Positions 26,460 to 35,091 of a DNA stretch of 64,000 nucleotides are shown one piece after another. The notes below the pieces were generated by a model. The model worked only from the letters and a program-made list of their open reading frames with translations, did no database searches and was not told the DNA's origin. Position 1 is the stretch's first letter, and each line of letters opens with the position of its first letter. The DNA is from Janthinobacterium sp. J1-1 (GTDB lineage Bacteria > Pseudomonadota > Gammaproteobacteria > Burkholderiales > Burkholderiaceae_D). Location: positions 172,310-236,309 of the forward strand of contig NZ_CP132340.1 in the NCBI RefSeq assembly GCF_030944405.1, in the 5' to 3' direction. The position numbers were made by a program, and so were the translations under genes.

Positions 26460-27382
26460 GAACGTTCATTGACCAGCACCGCCAAGCGTACGGGGTCGAG
26501 CCGATTTGCAAAGTCTTGCAGGTTGCCCCGTCCGGCTACTGGCGTTACGCCGCGCAGCGGCGCAATCCGGCTTTGCGCTGTGCCCGCGCAAAGAGTGATG
26601 AGGTGTTGACCCCTCAAATTGAACGCATCTGGCAAGCCAACATGCAGGTCTACGGTGCCGAAAAAGTCTGGCGACAGCTGCGTCGCGAAGGCATTGAGGC
26701 CGCCCGGTGCACTGTCGAACGCTTGATGCGCCGCGCCGGCCTGCGCGGTGTGATGCGGGGCAAGGTCGTCAAGACCACCATCGGCAATGCGGCCGCACCT
26801 TGCCCGCTGGATCGGGTCAACCGTCAGTTCAAAGCACAGCGGCCCAATCAACTGTGGGTGTCCGATTTCACCTACGTCTCGACCTGGCAAGGCTTTGTCT
26901 ATGTGGCCTTTGTGATTGATGTCTTTGCCCGGCGTATCGTGGGCTGGCGCGTGAGCAGTTCGATGCGCACCGACTTCGTCTTGGATGCCTTGGAACAGGC
27001 GCTGTACGCCCGCCAACCCGAGCGTGACGATGCCTTGATTCATCATAGCGACAGGGGCTCGCAATACGTTTCCATTCGCTACAGCGAGCGCCTGGCCGAA
27101 GCCGGGGTTGAGCCCTCTGTGGGCAGTAAGGGCGACAGTTACGACAACGCGTTGGCCGAGACCATAAACGGCCTGTACAAGGCAGAGCTGATACATCGCC
27201 GAGCTCCCTGGAAGACACGCGAGGCCGTCGAACTGGCGACGCTGGAATGGGTGACCTGGTTCAATCATCATCGCTTACTCGAACCGCTTGGCTATATACC
27301 GCCGGCCGAAGCTGAGGCAAACTACTATCGACAACTTTCCGGGCAGGCCATGTCGCCTGACTCACACCAAACGGCCTCCTAA
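26456..27382 (+). CDS. IS3-family OrfB transposase (DDE integrase domain)
   Basis: About 308 codons in the OrfB frame. HTH_21 region, then the integrase core with [12 protein letters not shown] (first Asp), [12 protein letters not shown] (second Asp) and [15 protein letters not shown] (Glu). Overlaps orfA by 4 bp. Catalytically complete by sequence, but the element lacks its left end and so is probably immobile. Confidence 0.9.
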   Translation: MRTFIDQHRQAYGVEPICKVLQVAPSGYWRYAAQRRNPALRCARAKSDEVLTPQIERIWQANMQVYGAEKVWRQLRREGIEAARCTVERLMRRAGLRGVMRGKVVKTTIGNAAAPCPLDRVNRQFKAQRPNQLWVSDFTYVSTWQGFVYVAFVIDVFARRIVGWRVSSSMRTDFVLDALEQALYARQPERDDALIHHSDRGSQYVSIRYSERLAEAGVEPSVGSKGDSYDNALAETINGLYKAELIHRRAPWKTREAVELATLEWVTWFNHHRLLEPLGYIPPAEAEANYYRQLSGQAMSPDSHQTAS

Positions 27383-27399
27383 ATTTCCGGGGCGATTCA

Positions 27400-28136
27400 A
27401 ACAACTAACCAACTCGCGCTTGAGGGCTCCTCGCCCTTGGATATACAGTGCTTGAAATGGCTTCGTGAGAAATGCGCATCGATTCGTCGTCAGGGAAATC
27501 GGTCTTCAGCCGGTTAGAGATTTGTTCGGGCGACCAACCACTGACCCATTTACGATCACCGCGATGCGGCTTGTTTCTCCCAATGAACGGCGCTTGCTGC
27601 GGCCCAGAAACTGGACGGCCACTGGCGTCTCGAATCCTACCTTCAAGACGGTCTTGAACGTAGTCGTGCAAGCGCTCATTGATCGCCAGTTTCGAAGGTT
27701 TAGGTCTCTTGGCAACCAGCTCCGCCTTCCACTGCGCAACCGAAGCTCGATACTCAAGTCGGCCGCCGCGAGTTGCAGCGTTACGCGTCAGTTCGCGGGA
27801 AACCGTTGATGCACTGCGCCCGATAAGACGAGCAATCTCGCGTACTCCAGCACCTCGGCACGAAAGAAGTCCGATTTCCTCTCGTTCCGCGAACGACAAG
27901 TACCTCCCGGAAACCGGGCTCAAAATAGAAAGTGGCATGCCGCCATTATGGCGGAACCATCGCGTCCCAACCGCTTGAGAAACGCCCACCGCCTCAGCAG
28001 CCTTCTCACTCGTAATGCCTGTTGCTATTTGCTCCCAGAATAGCCGCATTGTTTCGCGGCGAAGCGACGGCGCACCTGGTGAGCGCATCGCTCCACGCCC
28101 CGTCAATTTTTCCATCCACCTCGCGGGTCGTCCCAT
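27400..28136 (-). pseudogene. IS30-family transposase fragment with frameshift
   Basis: The start at 28136 has a perfect AAGGAGG. The N-terminal helix-turn-helix (LSFAEREEIGLLSCRGAG and REIARLIGRSASTVSRELTR) and the block GWSPEQISNRLKTDFP identify IS30. At about 27454-27457, in ISHEAI, two bases are missing; the other frame then continues as QALYIQGRGALKRELV. Immediately after, the gene is cut by the right end of the IS3 element, so the DDE domain is gone. The element's outer end lies near 28183 within another IS3 remnant. Confidence 0.85.
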
Positions 28137-28183
28137 AAACACCTCCTTGATTTAGGGTGTTGCGAGGACCAGTTGAATCCGCC

Positions 28184-28244
28184 CTGACTTCCCTGATCCG
28201 AATGGAACAGCAATCCCTGCGGTCGACCGCGCTGCTCGAAGGCC
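28184..28244 (-). mobile_element. Remnant of IS3-family orfB (distal piece)
   Basis: On the minus strand this short piece reads AFEQRGRPQGLLFHSDQGSQ, the catalytic FHSDQGSQ block of an IS3 OrfB. It is the direct continuation of the truncated OrfB at 29507-30015 (ending VVQALEMA), the two being separated by the IS3 copy at 28245-29506. Its other side is cut by the IS30 element. Confidence 0.85.
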
Positions 28245-28304
28245 TGAGGTACCCTGACTTTTTCGGACACTCTAGTTTGGTAAACTTCACCAACTGGAGA
28301 ACTT

Positions 28305-28616
28305 ATGACACGCTCAACAACATACACACCGGAGCTTCGGGAAGAAGCGGTAAAACTGGTCCTGACACAAGGCCTGACGCTGGAAGACGCCGCGTTGCGT
28401 CTCACCATTCCCAAGGGCACGCTAGCGAACTGGGTCAGTGCGGCAAGGCGCGGCACGTCGCCCAAAGTAGCCCCTGGTAGCCGCTCCGTGCCGGAGCTTG
28501 AGGCTGAGGTAACCAAGCTGCGCAAAGAGCTTGCCGAGGCACGCATGGAGCGCGATATCGTAAAAAAAGCGGCAGCGTACTTTGCGCGGGAGTCGCTGCC
28601 AAGTACGCGGTCATGA
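28305..28616 (+). CDS. IS3-family OrfA (copy 1)
   Basis: 103 residues: helix-turn-helix (LTLEDAALRLTIPKGTLANW) and leucine-zipper segment (LEAEVTKLRKELAEARMERD). It contains an A7 run (28562-28568), a typical slippery site for -1 frameshifting to OrfAB. The stop overlaps the orfB ATG (ATGA), allowing coupling. Confidence 0.92.
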   Translation: MTRSTTYTPELREEAVKLVLTQGLTLEDAALRLTIPKGTLANWVSAARRGTSPKVAPGSRSVPELEAEVTKLRKELAEARMERDIVKKAAAYFARESLPSTRS

Positions 28617-29473
28617 AGACCTTGCGACTCGAATTTCCTGTCACCATCATGTGCCGCGTCTTTGGCGTCTCGCGCAGCGGTTTCTACGCTTGGGCGAACG
28701 GCAAACCGTCGCAGCGGGCGCAGGACGACGCACGCCTGAAGGTCGCCATCGAGGCCGTGCACGCGCAGAGCCGGCAGACTTATGGCCCGTTGCGCATGCA
28801 GCCGGAACTGACGGCGCAAGGCTTTCCGGCCGGCCGTGATCGTATCGTCCGTCTGCGTCGCGAGCTCGCCCTGCGCTGCAAGCAAAAGCGCAAGTTCAAG
28901 GCCACCACGAACTCGAATCATGACCTGCCGGTGGCCGACAACCTGCTCAATCAGACTTTCGCGCCGACCCGGCCGAACGAAGCCTGGGTGACCGACATCA
29001 CCTATGTGGCGACCGGCGAGGGCTGGCTTTACCTGGCCGGTATCAAGGACGTGTTCACCTGCGAGCTGGTGGGCTACGCGATGGACGAGCGCATGACGCA
29101 AACGCTGACGGCAACAGCACTGTGGAAGGCCGTGCGCAACAAACGCCCCGCGCCGGGCTTGATTCACCACTCCGACCGTGGCAGTCAGTATTGCGCCCAC
29201 GACTATCAGAAACTGGTGACGCAGTTCGGCATGAAGCCGTCCATGTCGCGCCGAGGAAACTGCTATGACAACGCGCCCATGGAAAGCTTCTGGGGCAGCC
29301 TGAAAAACGAGCTGGTGCACCATCAACGTTACGCGACCCGGGCCGACGCGAAAGCCGCAATACAGGAATATATCGAAAGCTTTTACAACCGCCAGCGACG
29401 CCATTCGCGCCTTGGCAATGTTCCGCCCGCGTTGTTCGCTGAAAAATTCAGCAAACAGCCGCGGGTGGCTTGA
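28613..29473 (+). CDS. IS3-family OrfB transposase (copy 1)
   Basis: 286 residues. HTH_21 region, then the DDE core: [25 protein letters not shown] and DNAPMESFWGSLKNE. It differs from copy 2 by one noticed substitution (Ala for Ser in WANGK). Looks functional. Confidence 0.95.
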   Translation: MKTLRLEFPVTIMCRVFGVSRSGFYAWANGKPSQRAQDDARLKVAIEAVHAQSRQTYGPLRMQPELTAQGFPAGRDRIVRLRRELALRCKQKRKFKATTNSNHDLPVADNLLNQTFAPTRPNEAWVTDITYVATGEGWLYLAGIKDVFTCELVGYAMDERMTQTLTATALWKAVRNKRPAPGLIHHSDRGSQYCAHDYQKLVTQFGMKPSMSRRGNCYDNAPMESFWGSLKNELVHHQRYATRADAKAAIQEYIESFYNRQRRHSRLGNVPPALFAEKFSKQPRVA

Positions 29474-29506
29474 AACAAGAGTGTCCGCTATTGACAGTAC
29501 ACCTCA

Positions 29507-30015
29507 GCCATTTCCAGCGCTTGCACAACAAGGTCGGCATCGGGCCGTAGCGAGAATGCCCAGCCTACCGCTCGGCGAGCGAACAGATCCAACACCACAG
29601 CCAAGTAATACCATTGCCCCTGCGCCCAAACATAGGTGATGTCGCCGCACCAGACGTGATTTGGCGCCTCCACCGTGAACTCTCGGTTGAGATGATTCGG
29701 AATGTCGATCCGCTCCACTGTGGCCCGCTTGTAGGCGTGCCTTCCAGGTTGTTTGCAGACCAGCCCCAACTCCTCCATCAGACGACTAACTTTGAAGCGG
29801 CCAATGGCCGTGCCTTCCTCGCGCATCATGTCCATGATGCTGCGGCTCCCCGCTGAACTGCGGCTCTCAACGAACAGCTCGTGGACGCGGCTACGTAATG
29901 CCACACGCTCAACATCAATGTGTCGCACGCGCTCCCGATGTGCGTACAGGCATGACCGCGCGACATCGAACACCGCGCAAATCAACTCGATTGATTCGTC
30001 ACTGTCCGGCGACAA
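29507..30015 (-). pseudogene. Older IS3-family OrfB, N-terminal part, split by IS3 copy 1
   Basis: About 170 codons: HTH_21-like start (ELICAVFDVARSCLYAHRER), the region AGSRSIMDMMREEGTAIGRF and the first Asp of the triad in HVWCGDITYVWAQG. It ends at VVQALEMA where the IS3 copy entered; the next piece is at 28184-28244. Upstream it is bounded by the terminal repeats of the IS21 element near 30005-30015. Confidence 0.9.
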
Positions 30016-32310
30016 TTAGAAATGCCGGTGACGACAATTAGATTTGCCGGTTGAGGAGCCGGTCCGGTGCCCCGGTCCGGCTCTTATTTATCATGCCCTC
30101 CGAGAGGGGGCGGCATGAAGAAAGACGGAGAAATCAAATTGTTGTTGGAAGAACGTCGAAAGGGTGCGAGCCAGAAGCTGGCGGCAGCGCGCACCGGCAT
30201 GAGTGAGCGGACCGCGCGCAAGTATGAACAGTCCGGCAAGCTACCGAGCCAGATGAGGGCACCACGTACCCACCGTACCCGGGAGAACCCATTTGCTGCG
30301 GACTGGCCTTGGGTGGAGGAGCAGTTGCGACGCGATCAGGCGTTGCAAACGAAGACGCTGTTTGCGCTGCTGTGCCAGGCCTACCCTGGCCGATATCAAG
30401 AGAGCCAGTTGCGCACTTTGCAGCGGCACGTACAAGGATGGCGGCTGCAGCACGGCGAGCACCGCGAAGTGATGTTCCAGCAAGAGCACGTTCCCGGTCG
30501 AATGGCGCAGTCCGATTTCACCGTCATGAATGCGCTGGGCGTCACCATCGGCGCAGTGCCGTTTCCGCACCTTGTGTATCACATGGTCCTGACCTATTCG
30601 AACGTGGAGGCGGTGCGCGTGTGCTTCTCGGAGAGTTTTGAAGCGCTGTCCGAGGGCCTGGAGGCGTGCCTGTGGCAGCTTGGCGGGGTGCCGCTGCTAC
30701 ACCGTACCGACAACCTGTCGGCAGCGGTGCGCGACCTCGATCGTGATGGCCTACACGACTTCACGCAGAACTACCGGGCGCTGATGCGGCACTACGACAT
30801 GCAGCCGTCGGCCAATACCGCCGGCTGCGCCAACCAGAATGGCGATGTCGAGCAATCGCATTTTCGGTTCAAGAGCGCTGTCGATCAGGCGCTGCGGGTA
30901 CGCGGCAGCCGGGACTTCGCAGACCGTGGCACCTATGAACGCTTTCTGCTCGACCTGGTGCGCAGCCGCAATCTGACGCGCAGCCAGCGCTTCGAGGCCG
31001 ACCAGGCGGCGCTACGTCCACTACCGGCCGAGCCACTCGATTTTGGACGCGAGCTTATCGCACGCGTGTCGCGTTTCAGCCTGATACGGGTACTGAACAA
31101 TCACTACTCGGTACCGTCGCGCCTGATCGGCGCCAGGGTCAAGATACGGGTGCGTTCCGAATCGCTGGAGCTGTATCACGGCGCGGCCCATGTGCTAACG
31201 CTGCCACGACTGGCCGGACGCAACCAACGCCGGATCGACTACCGGCACCTGATCTGGTCGCTGGTGCGCAAGCCTGGCGCCTTCGCCAACTACTGCTATC
31301 GTGAGGAGCTGTTCCCGACCACGGTGTTCCGCCGTGCTTATGACGCTCTGCTCGAGGCCAGGCCAGTGCAGGCGGACCGCGACTACCTGCGCCTGCTGCA
31401 TCTGGCCGCCAGCGGCTCAGAGACTGATGTGGAGCAGTCGATCGCTGCCATGCTGGAGGCGAACCTGACGCCAACCTTCGATGCGGTACGTGAACAGGTC
31501 GTCCAGCACGAACCTGAACTGGCTCTGGCATGTGAGAAGGCGCCCATCAATCTGGCCAGCTATGACAGCCTGATTCCATCGAGGAGCCAGCATGGCTGAT
31601 GCACGCGACGAATTGCAGACACTGCTACGCGCATTGAACTTGCCGGCGATGGCCGACGCCGCCGAAACCACGGCGCTACGCGCTGCCAAGGAGAGGCTGA
31701 CACACGAGGCCTACTTGCTCGAGCTCGGTCGCATCGAGCTGGCCGCCAAGGCGGCCCGACGCACCGAACGGCTGCGCAAGCAATCCGGCCTGCTGCCGGG
31801 AAAGACGCTGCGGACACTGAATCTCAACTGCTTCGATGGCGCCACGCGGATGCAGATGGAGCGATTGCAAAGCGGCGATTTCATCAAGGACGCGATCAAC
31901 GTCATCGCTGTCGGCCGCCCCGGGGCCGGCAAAAGCCACTTCGCCTGCGCGCTGGGCCATGCCCTGATCGAGTTGGGCTACCCAGTCCTGTTTGCACCCA
32001 CTGCCGCACTGGTGCAGCGGCTGCTGGCGGCCAAGCGCGATCTGCGGCTGCCGCAGGAACTTGCCAAGCTCGATCGCTTCGAATGTCTGATCCTCGACGA
32101 CATCGGTTACGTCCAGCATGACCGGGACGAAATGGAAGTGCTCTTTACGCTGCTGGCCGAACGTTACGAACGCAAGAGCATGGTCATCACAACCAACCTC
32201 GTGTTCTCTGAATGGGACCGGATCTTCAAGGACCCGATGACCACGATGGCCGCCATCGATCGCGTCGTGCACCACAGCGTCGTACTTGATCTGATGGGCG
32301 TGGAAAGCCG
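30005..32310 (+). mobile_element. IS21-family element, right end replaced by the Tn7-like transposon
   Basis: The left end has the repeated terminal boxes typical of IS21: GACAATTAGAAATGCCGG and GACAATTAGATTTGCCGG within 30010-30053. istA and istB overlap as expected. The matching repeats are missing on the right; instead the sequence passes into the end of the Tn7-like element within the last codons of istB. Confidence 0.85.
30115..31599 (+). CDS. istA: IS21-family transposase IstA
   Basis: 494 residues from the ATG at 30115, which follows GAGAGGGGGC; an ATG at 30067 is less likely. Helix-turn-helix at the N-terminus (KLAAARTGMSERTARKYEQS), rve core with AQSDFTVMNALG and HRTDNLSAAV, then a Glu in NGDVEQSHFRFK, and the C-terminal Mu-transposase-like domain. 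Full length and apparently intact. Overlaps istB by 8 bp. Confidence 0.93.
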   Translation: MKKDGEIKLLLEERRKGASQKLAAARTGMSERTARKYEQSGKLPSQMRAPRTHRTRENPFAADWPWVEEQLRRDQALQTKTLFALLCQAYPGRYQESQLRTLQRHVQGWRLQHGEHREVMFQQEHVPGRMAQSDFTVMNALGVTIGAVPFPHLVYHMVLTYSNVEAVRVCFSESFEALSEGLEACLWQLGGVPLLHRTDNLSAAVRDLDRDGLHDFTQNYRALMRHYDMQPSANTAGCANQNGDVEQSHFRFKSAVDQALRVRGSRDFADRGTYERFLLDLVRSRNLTRSQRFEADQAALRPLPAEPLDFGRELIARVSRFSLIRVLNNHYSVPSRLIGARVKIRVRSESLELYHGAAHVLTLPRLAGRNQRRIDYRHLIWSLVRKPGAFANYCYREELFPTTVFRRAYDALLEARPVQADRDYLRLLHLAASGSETDVEQSIAAMLEANLTPTFDAVREQVVQHEPELALACEKAPINLASYDSLIPSRSQHG

Positions 32311-32323
32311 TCAATCGAAGTAA
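31592..32323 (+). CDS. istB: IS21-family helper ATPase IstB (last codons altered)
   Basis: 243 residues. AAA+ ATPase with Walker A GRPGAGKS (about 107-114) and Walker B LILDDIGYV (about 167-175), and the C-terminal VVHHSVVLDLMGVES. The last four or five codons (RQSK) come from the Tn7-like transposon end, replacing the usual short tail, so function may be retained. IstB assembles IstA on target DNA. Confidence 0.92.
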   Translation: MADARDELQTLLRALNLPAMADAAETTALRAAKERLTHEAYLLELGRIELAAKAARRTERLRKQSGLLPGKTLRTLNLNCFDGATRMQMERLQSGDFIKDAINVIAVGRPGAGKSHFACALGHALIELGYPVLFAPTAALVQRLLAAKRDLRLPQELAKLDRFECLILDDIGYVQHDRDEMEVLFTLLAERYERKSMVITTNLVFSEWDRIFKDPMTTMAAIDRVVHHSVVLDLMGVESRQSK

Positions 32324-32480
32324 TTGTGCATACACCCCAGCGCCCGTAAGTCCCTGAATTTACGCCAATCCCGTTTTTGATGGGTACACTTTTACTTCGC
32401 ATGTGTTCGAAGTAAAGTTGCGACATCCTTGAAATGCGCGGCAAAAGTGCTAAATTGTATAAAAACCAGCGGAGATCCGC

Positions 32481-33110
32481 ATGGCGCCTGGCAATTCACA
32501 CTCACGCTTCACTCATCCGATCGATAGCGAGCGGCCCAAAGGCGCGTCGCGCTTTGAGTTTTTCGCCCCCAAGCTCAAGCGCCGAGTGACGCTCTTCGAC
32601 CCGTTCCATGTTCGGCTTTGGGCGCTCCTCGAAAGTAATCCCCGGGTGTTTCGTTATTGCGAGCGCCCAGCGTACTGGCGTCATGACAACAGTCGGCAAC
32701 TGCTCGATTTTTGGGTGAGGGCTGGGCGACGCGAAATGTGCTGGATCGTTACGCCCACGCCACAACCGGCCCGGGCTGGGGTCCTGAGTCCCGACGACGA
32801 TATCGGTGTGCGATATGTGCATGTCCAAAATCTTGCCGCCCACAGCATCTGGATCGAGAACTGGATGCGCATCCTGCCCTACCTTGCGTCGAATGAGCGC
32901 TTTGTCAGCGAAAGGTTGTTGCTCGATGTCGAGCGGGCGACATCGACCGCGCCAACGCTGGGGCAACTCGAACGCGACTTTCAGCCATATGACACCGTGC
33001 TTGTCCGCACCGCGGTATTCCTGTTACTGCACAGAGGGCGCATCAAGGCGAAGTCATTGCGTGATCGGCCGTTGGGGCCGGCGATCGAATTGCTGAAGGA
33101 ATCGATATGA
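32481..33110 (+). CDS. tnsA: TnsA-like protein with degenerate nuclease motif
   Basis: 209 residues at the head of the Tn7-like operon; GGAGA upstream of the ATG. The N-terminal half resembles TnsA_N (LWALLESNPRVFRYCERPAY, then RQLLDFWVRAG). TnsA cuts the 5' ends of Tn7 using Glu, Asp and Lys. Here Asp of LDF is kept, but the Lys position of the (E)xK motif reads WIVT and the first Glu position appears to be His. It may therefore be catalytically dead or use different residues. Overlaps tnsB by 4 bp (ATGA). Confidence 0.65.
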   Translation: MAPGNSHSRFTHPIDSERPKGASRFEFFAPKLKRRVTLFDPFHVRLWALLESNPRVFRYCERPAYWRHDNSRQLLDFWVRAGRREMCWIVTPTPQPARAGVLSPDDDIGVRYVHVQNLAAHSIWIENWMRILPYLASNERFVSERLLLDVERATSTAPTLGQLERDFQPYDTVLVRTAVFLLLHRGRIKAKSLRDRPLGPAIELLKESI

Positions 33111-35089
33111 CTGGCCGTCGCAGCGCCGCTGTGACGGATCGCGCCGACCCGACATTGTGGCCGACCGTGGCTTGGCCAACCCTCTCTGGAGATCAACAAA
33201 AAATATTTCGCGCCCGTGAAGAAGCGGTTCGGCTGTATTGTCAGCGCGCCTCCCTGCGTGCCATCGAGGCCGCCACCGGCGTGCCGTTCAGCTCCGTGCG
33301 CCGGCTCTACGAACGCTGCCTACAGACCCATGCCGACGGACGTCTGCAGGGCTTGCGCGCACTCGTTCCCTACGAACACGTCAAGTCCTACCGGCGCTCG
33401 GCAACGAGCGTCCGATCCGGTCCTGCTGGCAAGGCTGGCGCATTCCAGCAATTGCTGGAACGTCACCCTGAGCTGGAAGTCCTGATCGTCCATGAGCTGC
33501 AAGCACACCACGTCGTTTTAAGAGACGGGCCAAACGGCCTTGTTGTCAGCGGGCTGAGCGCACTGCATAAGCGCTTTCGCCTGCTTTGTCTTGAGCTGGG
33601 CCTGACGCAACGGGACTATCCCCTGGTTCAGCACGAGCAAGGGATCCGCAGCTTGGCCGCGGCGGTCAAGTCCATCGCCACGCGCTCTTTTGAACTGGCA
33701 GCGCGCGCCGCGCTCGCGCAAAAACGCTCCGGCGGTGTACGTCCGAACGCCGAAGGCCTGCCATTGGTCGCGACCATCCCGTTCGATGCCGTTGAATTCG
33801 ACGGACACCGGGTCGACGTGCGGCTGCGCATCGTCTTTGAACGCGTCGCCGGCGTCGAGGAATCGTTCGAAATCGATCGCGTCTGGCTGCTCAGTATCAT
33901 CGACATTTGCAGTCGGGCGATCTTGGGTTACCACATCGTGCTCGAACCGGAATATAGTCGCTTCGACGTACTCAAGACGGTCGAGCGGGCTCTTGTCCCG
34001 TGGCGCCCTCCTGCCCTGACTATTCCCGGCCTGCGCTTTGCCTCTGGCGCCGGCATGCCTTCCGAGCGCTTCCCGGAACTTGGCTATGCGCTCTGGAACT
34101 TGTTCCGCTTCGACAATGCGAAAGCCAATCTCGCCGAGGACACCTTGCGCGTACTGACCGATATTGTCGGCTGTGGCGTCCATGCCGGTCCTGCTTACCG
34201 CCCCAACGAGCGCCCCCATATTGAACGTTTTTTCGGCATGTTGGCATCAGTCCTTGCGCACCGCTTGCCCGGCACCACGGGCACCGGCCCTGCCGATCCC
34301 CGTCGTCACCTTGCGGAACTGACCGGCACAGCGCCGGCCGTGGTCCGGCTCGACGAATTGATGGAACTGACCGCGGTGGCGATCGCCAACTACAACGCCG
34401 CTTCGCACACTAGCCTGGGCGGCCGTTCGCCTCTGGAAATGCTGGGCTATTATTTGCGCGAAAAACAGAGTGCGCTGCGCTGGCTGGCCGAGCCCATGCG
34501 CCGCAACCTGTGTCTGCTCCAGCACGAACACGAAGGACACGTGCGTGGCAGCATCGTCAAGGGTGTGCGGCCCTATATTCATTTCTTCGGCGCGCGCTAC
34601 ACGAGCCATGCTCTGGCCGGGCGGGCGGACCTGATTGGCAAGCCGGTGCTGCTCTATTTTGACACCGAGGACGTGCGCGCATTGCGCGTATTCGACGCAG
34701 CCGGACGTGAGCTATGCGTGGTGGAGGTCCAAGGGGCTTGGCGCTATACGGCCCATACCCTGCGTATGCGCAAGGAAATCCTTTCCCTCGTGCGGGCGCG
34801 CAAGCTTCACATTGCGTACAATGACGATCCGGTCCAGTGCTATCTCGATTATCTGCGCCATGGCGCAGCCAGGCTGCGCCGCTCAGCCAGTAAAGTGGAG
34901 ATAGCGCGTAGGGCAATTGATGCTGCCGCGCCGGTGCCGAAGGCGCCACCCGGTCCGGCCGACAACAAGGCGCAATTCGACTGTGCCACAGCGCCCGTCG
35001 CGGCCCCTTCCGAGGAAGCCCAAAAAGCCAAAATCCCGGTCAAGGGCAAGCGGCTCGTCATCGGCTCCGGTCAAGTGTTTTCGCGCTAG
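33107..35089 (+). CDS. tnsB: TnsB/TniA-like DDE transposase
   Basis: 660 residues. N-terminal helix-turn-helix domains (RASLRAIEAATGVPFSSVRR), an rve-type catalytic core with VEFDGHR (Asp about 231), FDNAKANLAED (Asp about 336) and RPHIERFFG (Glu about 371; 35-residue spacing) and a C-terminal Mu-type beta domain, then a variable Ala/Pro-rich tail that may contact TnsC. It binds the CGAAGTAA repeats and joins 3' ends to target. Coupled to the TnsA-like gene. Confidence 0.9.
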   Translation: MTGRRSAAVTDRADPTLWPTVAWPTLSGDQQKIFRAREEAVRLYCQRASLRAIEAATGVPFSSVRRLYERCLQTHADGRLQGLRALVPYEHVKSYRRSATSVRSGPAGKAGAFQQLLERHPELEVLIVHELQAHHVVLRDGPNGLVVSGLSALHKRFRLLCLELGLTQRDYPLVQHEQGIRSLAAAVKSIATRSFELAARAALAQKRSGGVRPNAEGLPLVATIPFDAVEFDGHRVDVRLRIVFERVAGVEESFEIDRVWLLSIIDICSRAILGYHIVLEPEYSRFDVLKTVERALVPWRPPALTIPGLRFASGAGMPSERFPELGYALWNLFRFDNAKANLAEDTLRVLTDIVGCGVHAGPAYRPNERPHIERFFGMLASVLAHRLPGTTGTGPADPRRHLAELTGTAPAVVRLDELMELTAVAIANYNAASHTSLGGRSPLEMLGYYLREKQSALRWLAEPMRRNLCLLQHEHEGHVRGSIVKGVRPYIHFFGARYTSHALAGRADLIGKPVLLYFDTEDVRALRVFDAAGRELCVVEVQGAWRYTAHTLRMRKEILSLVRARKLHIAYNDDPVQCYLDYLRHGAARLRRSASKVEIARRAIDAAAPVPKAPPGPADNKAQFDCATAPVAAPSEEAQKAKIPVKGKRLVIGSGQVFSR

Positions 35090-35091
35090 TC

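Larger units (their letters stand above)
26139..27399 (+). mobile_element. IS3-family element, left end removed by IS6
   Basis: It holds orfA and orfB in the usual overlapping arrangement. The left inverted repeat and the orfA start codon are missing: the IS6 end (…AGAACC) joins AAA AAA TCA GTC CGA, the codons KKSVR that follow Met in this family. The right end is near 27399 (CCGGGGCGATTCA). It lies inside an IS30-family gene. Confidence 0.75.
28245..29506 (+). mobile_element. IS3-family insertion sequence, copy 1, with 3-bp target duplication
   Basis: 1262 bp. The ends are related inverted repeats beginning TGAGGTACCCTG and TGAGGTGTACTG and both finishing with CGGACACTC. The target site GCC is duplicated (28242-28244 and 29507-29509). 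A near-identical copy is at 44076-45336. It is inserted in the orfB of an older IS3 element. Confidence 0.95.

Noticed and set aside
28103..29404. A 433-codon minus-strand frame opposite the IS3 genes (and its copy near 44266-45234).
   Set aside because: Antisense shadow of orfA/orfB in GC-rich DNA; only the short FHSDQGSQ piece at its 5' side is a real remnant.
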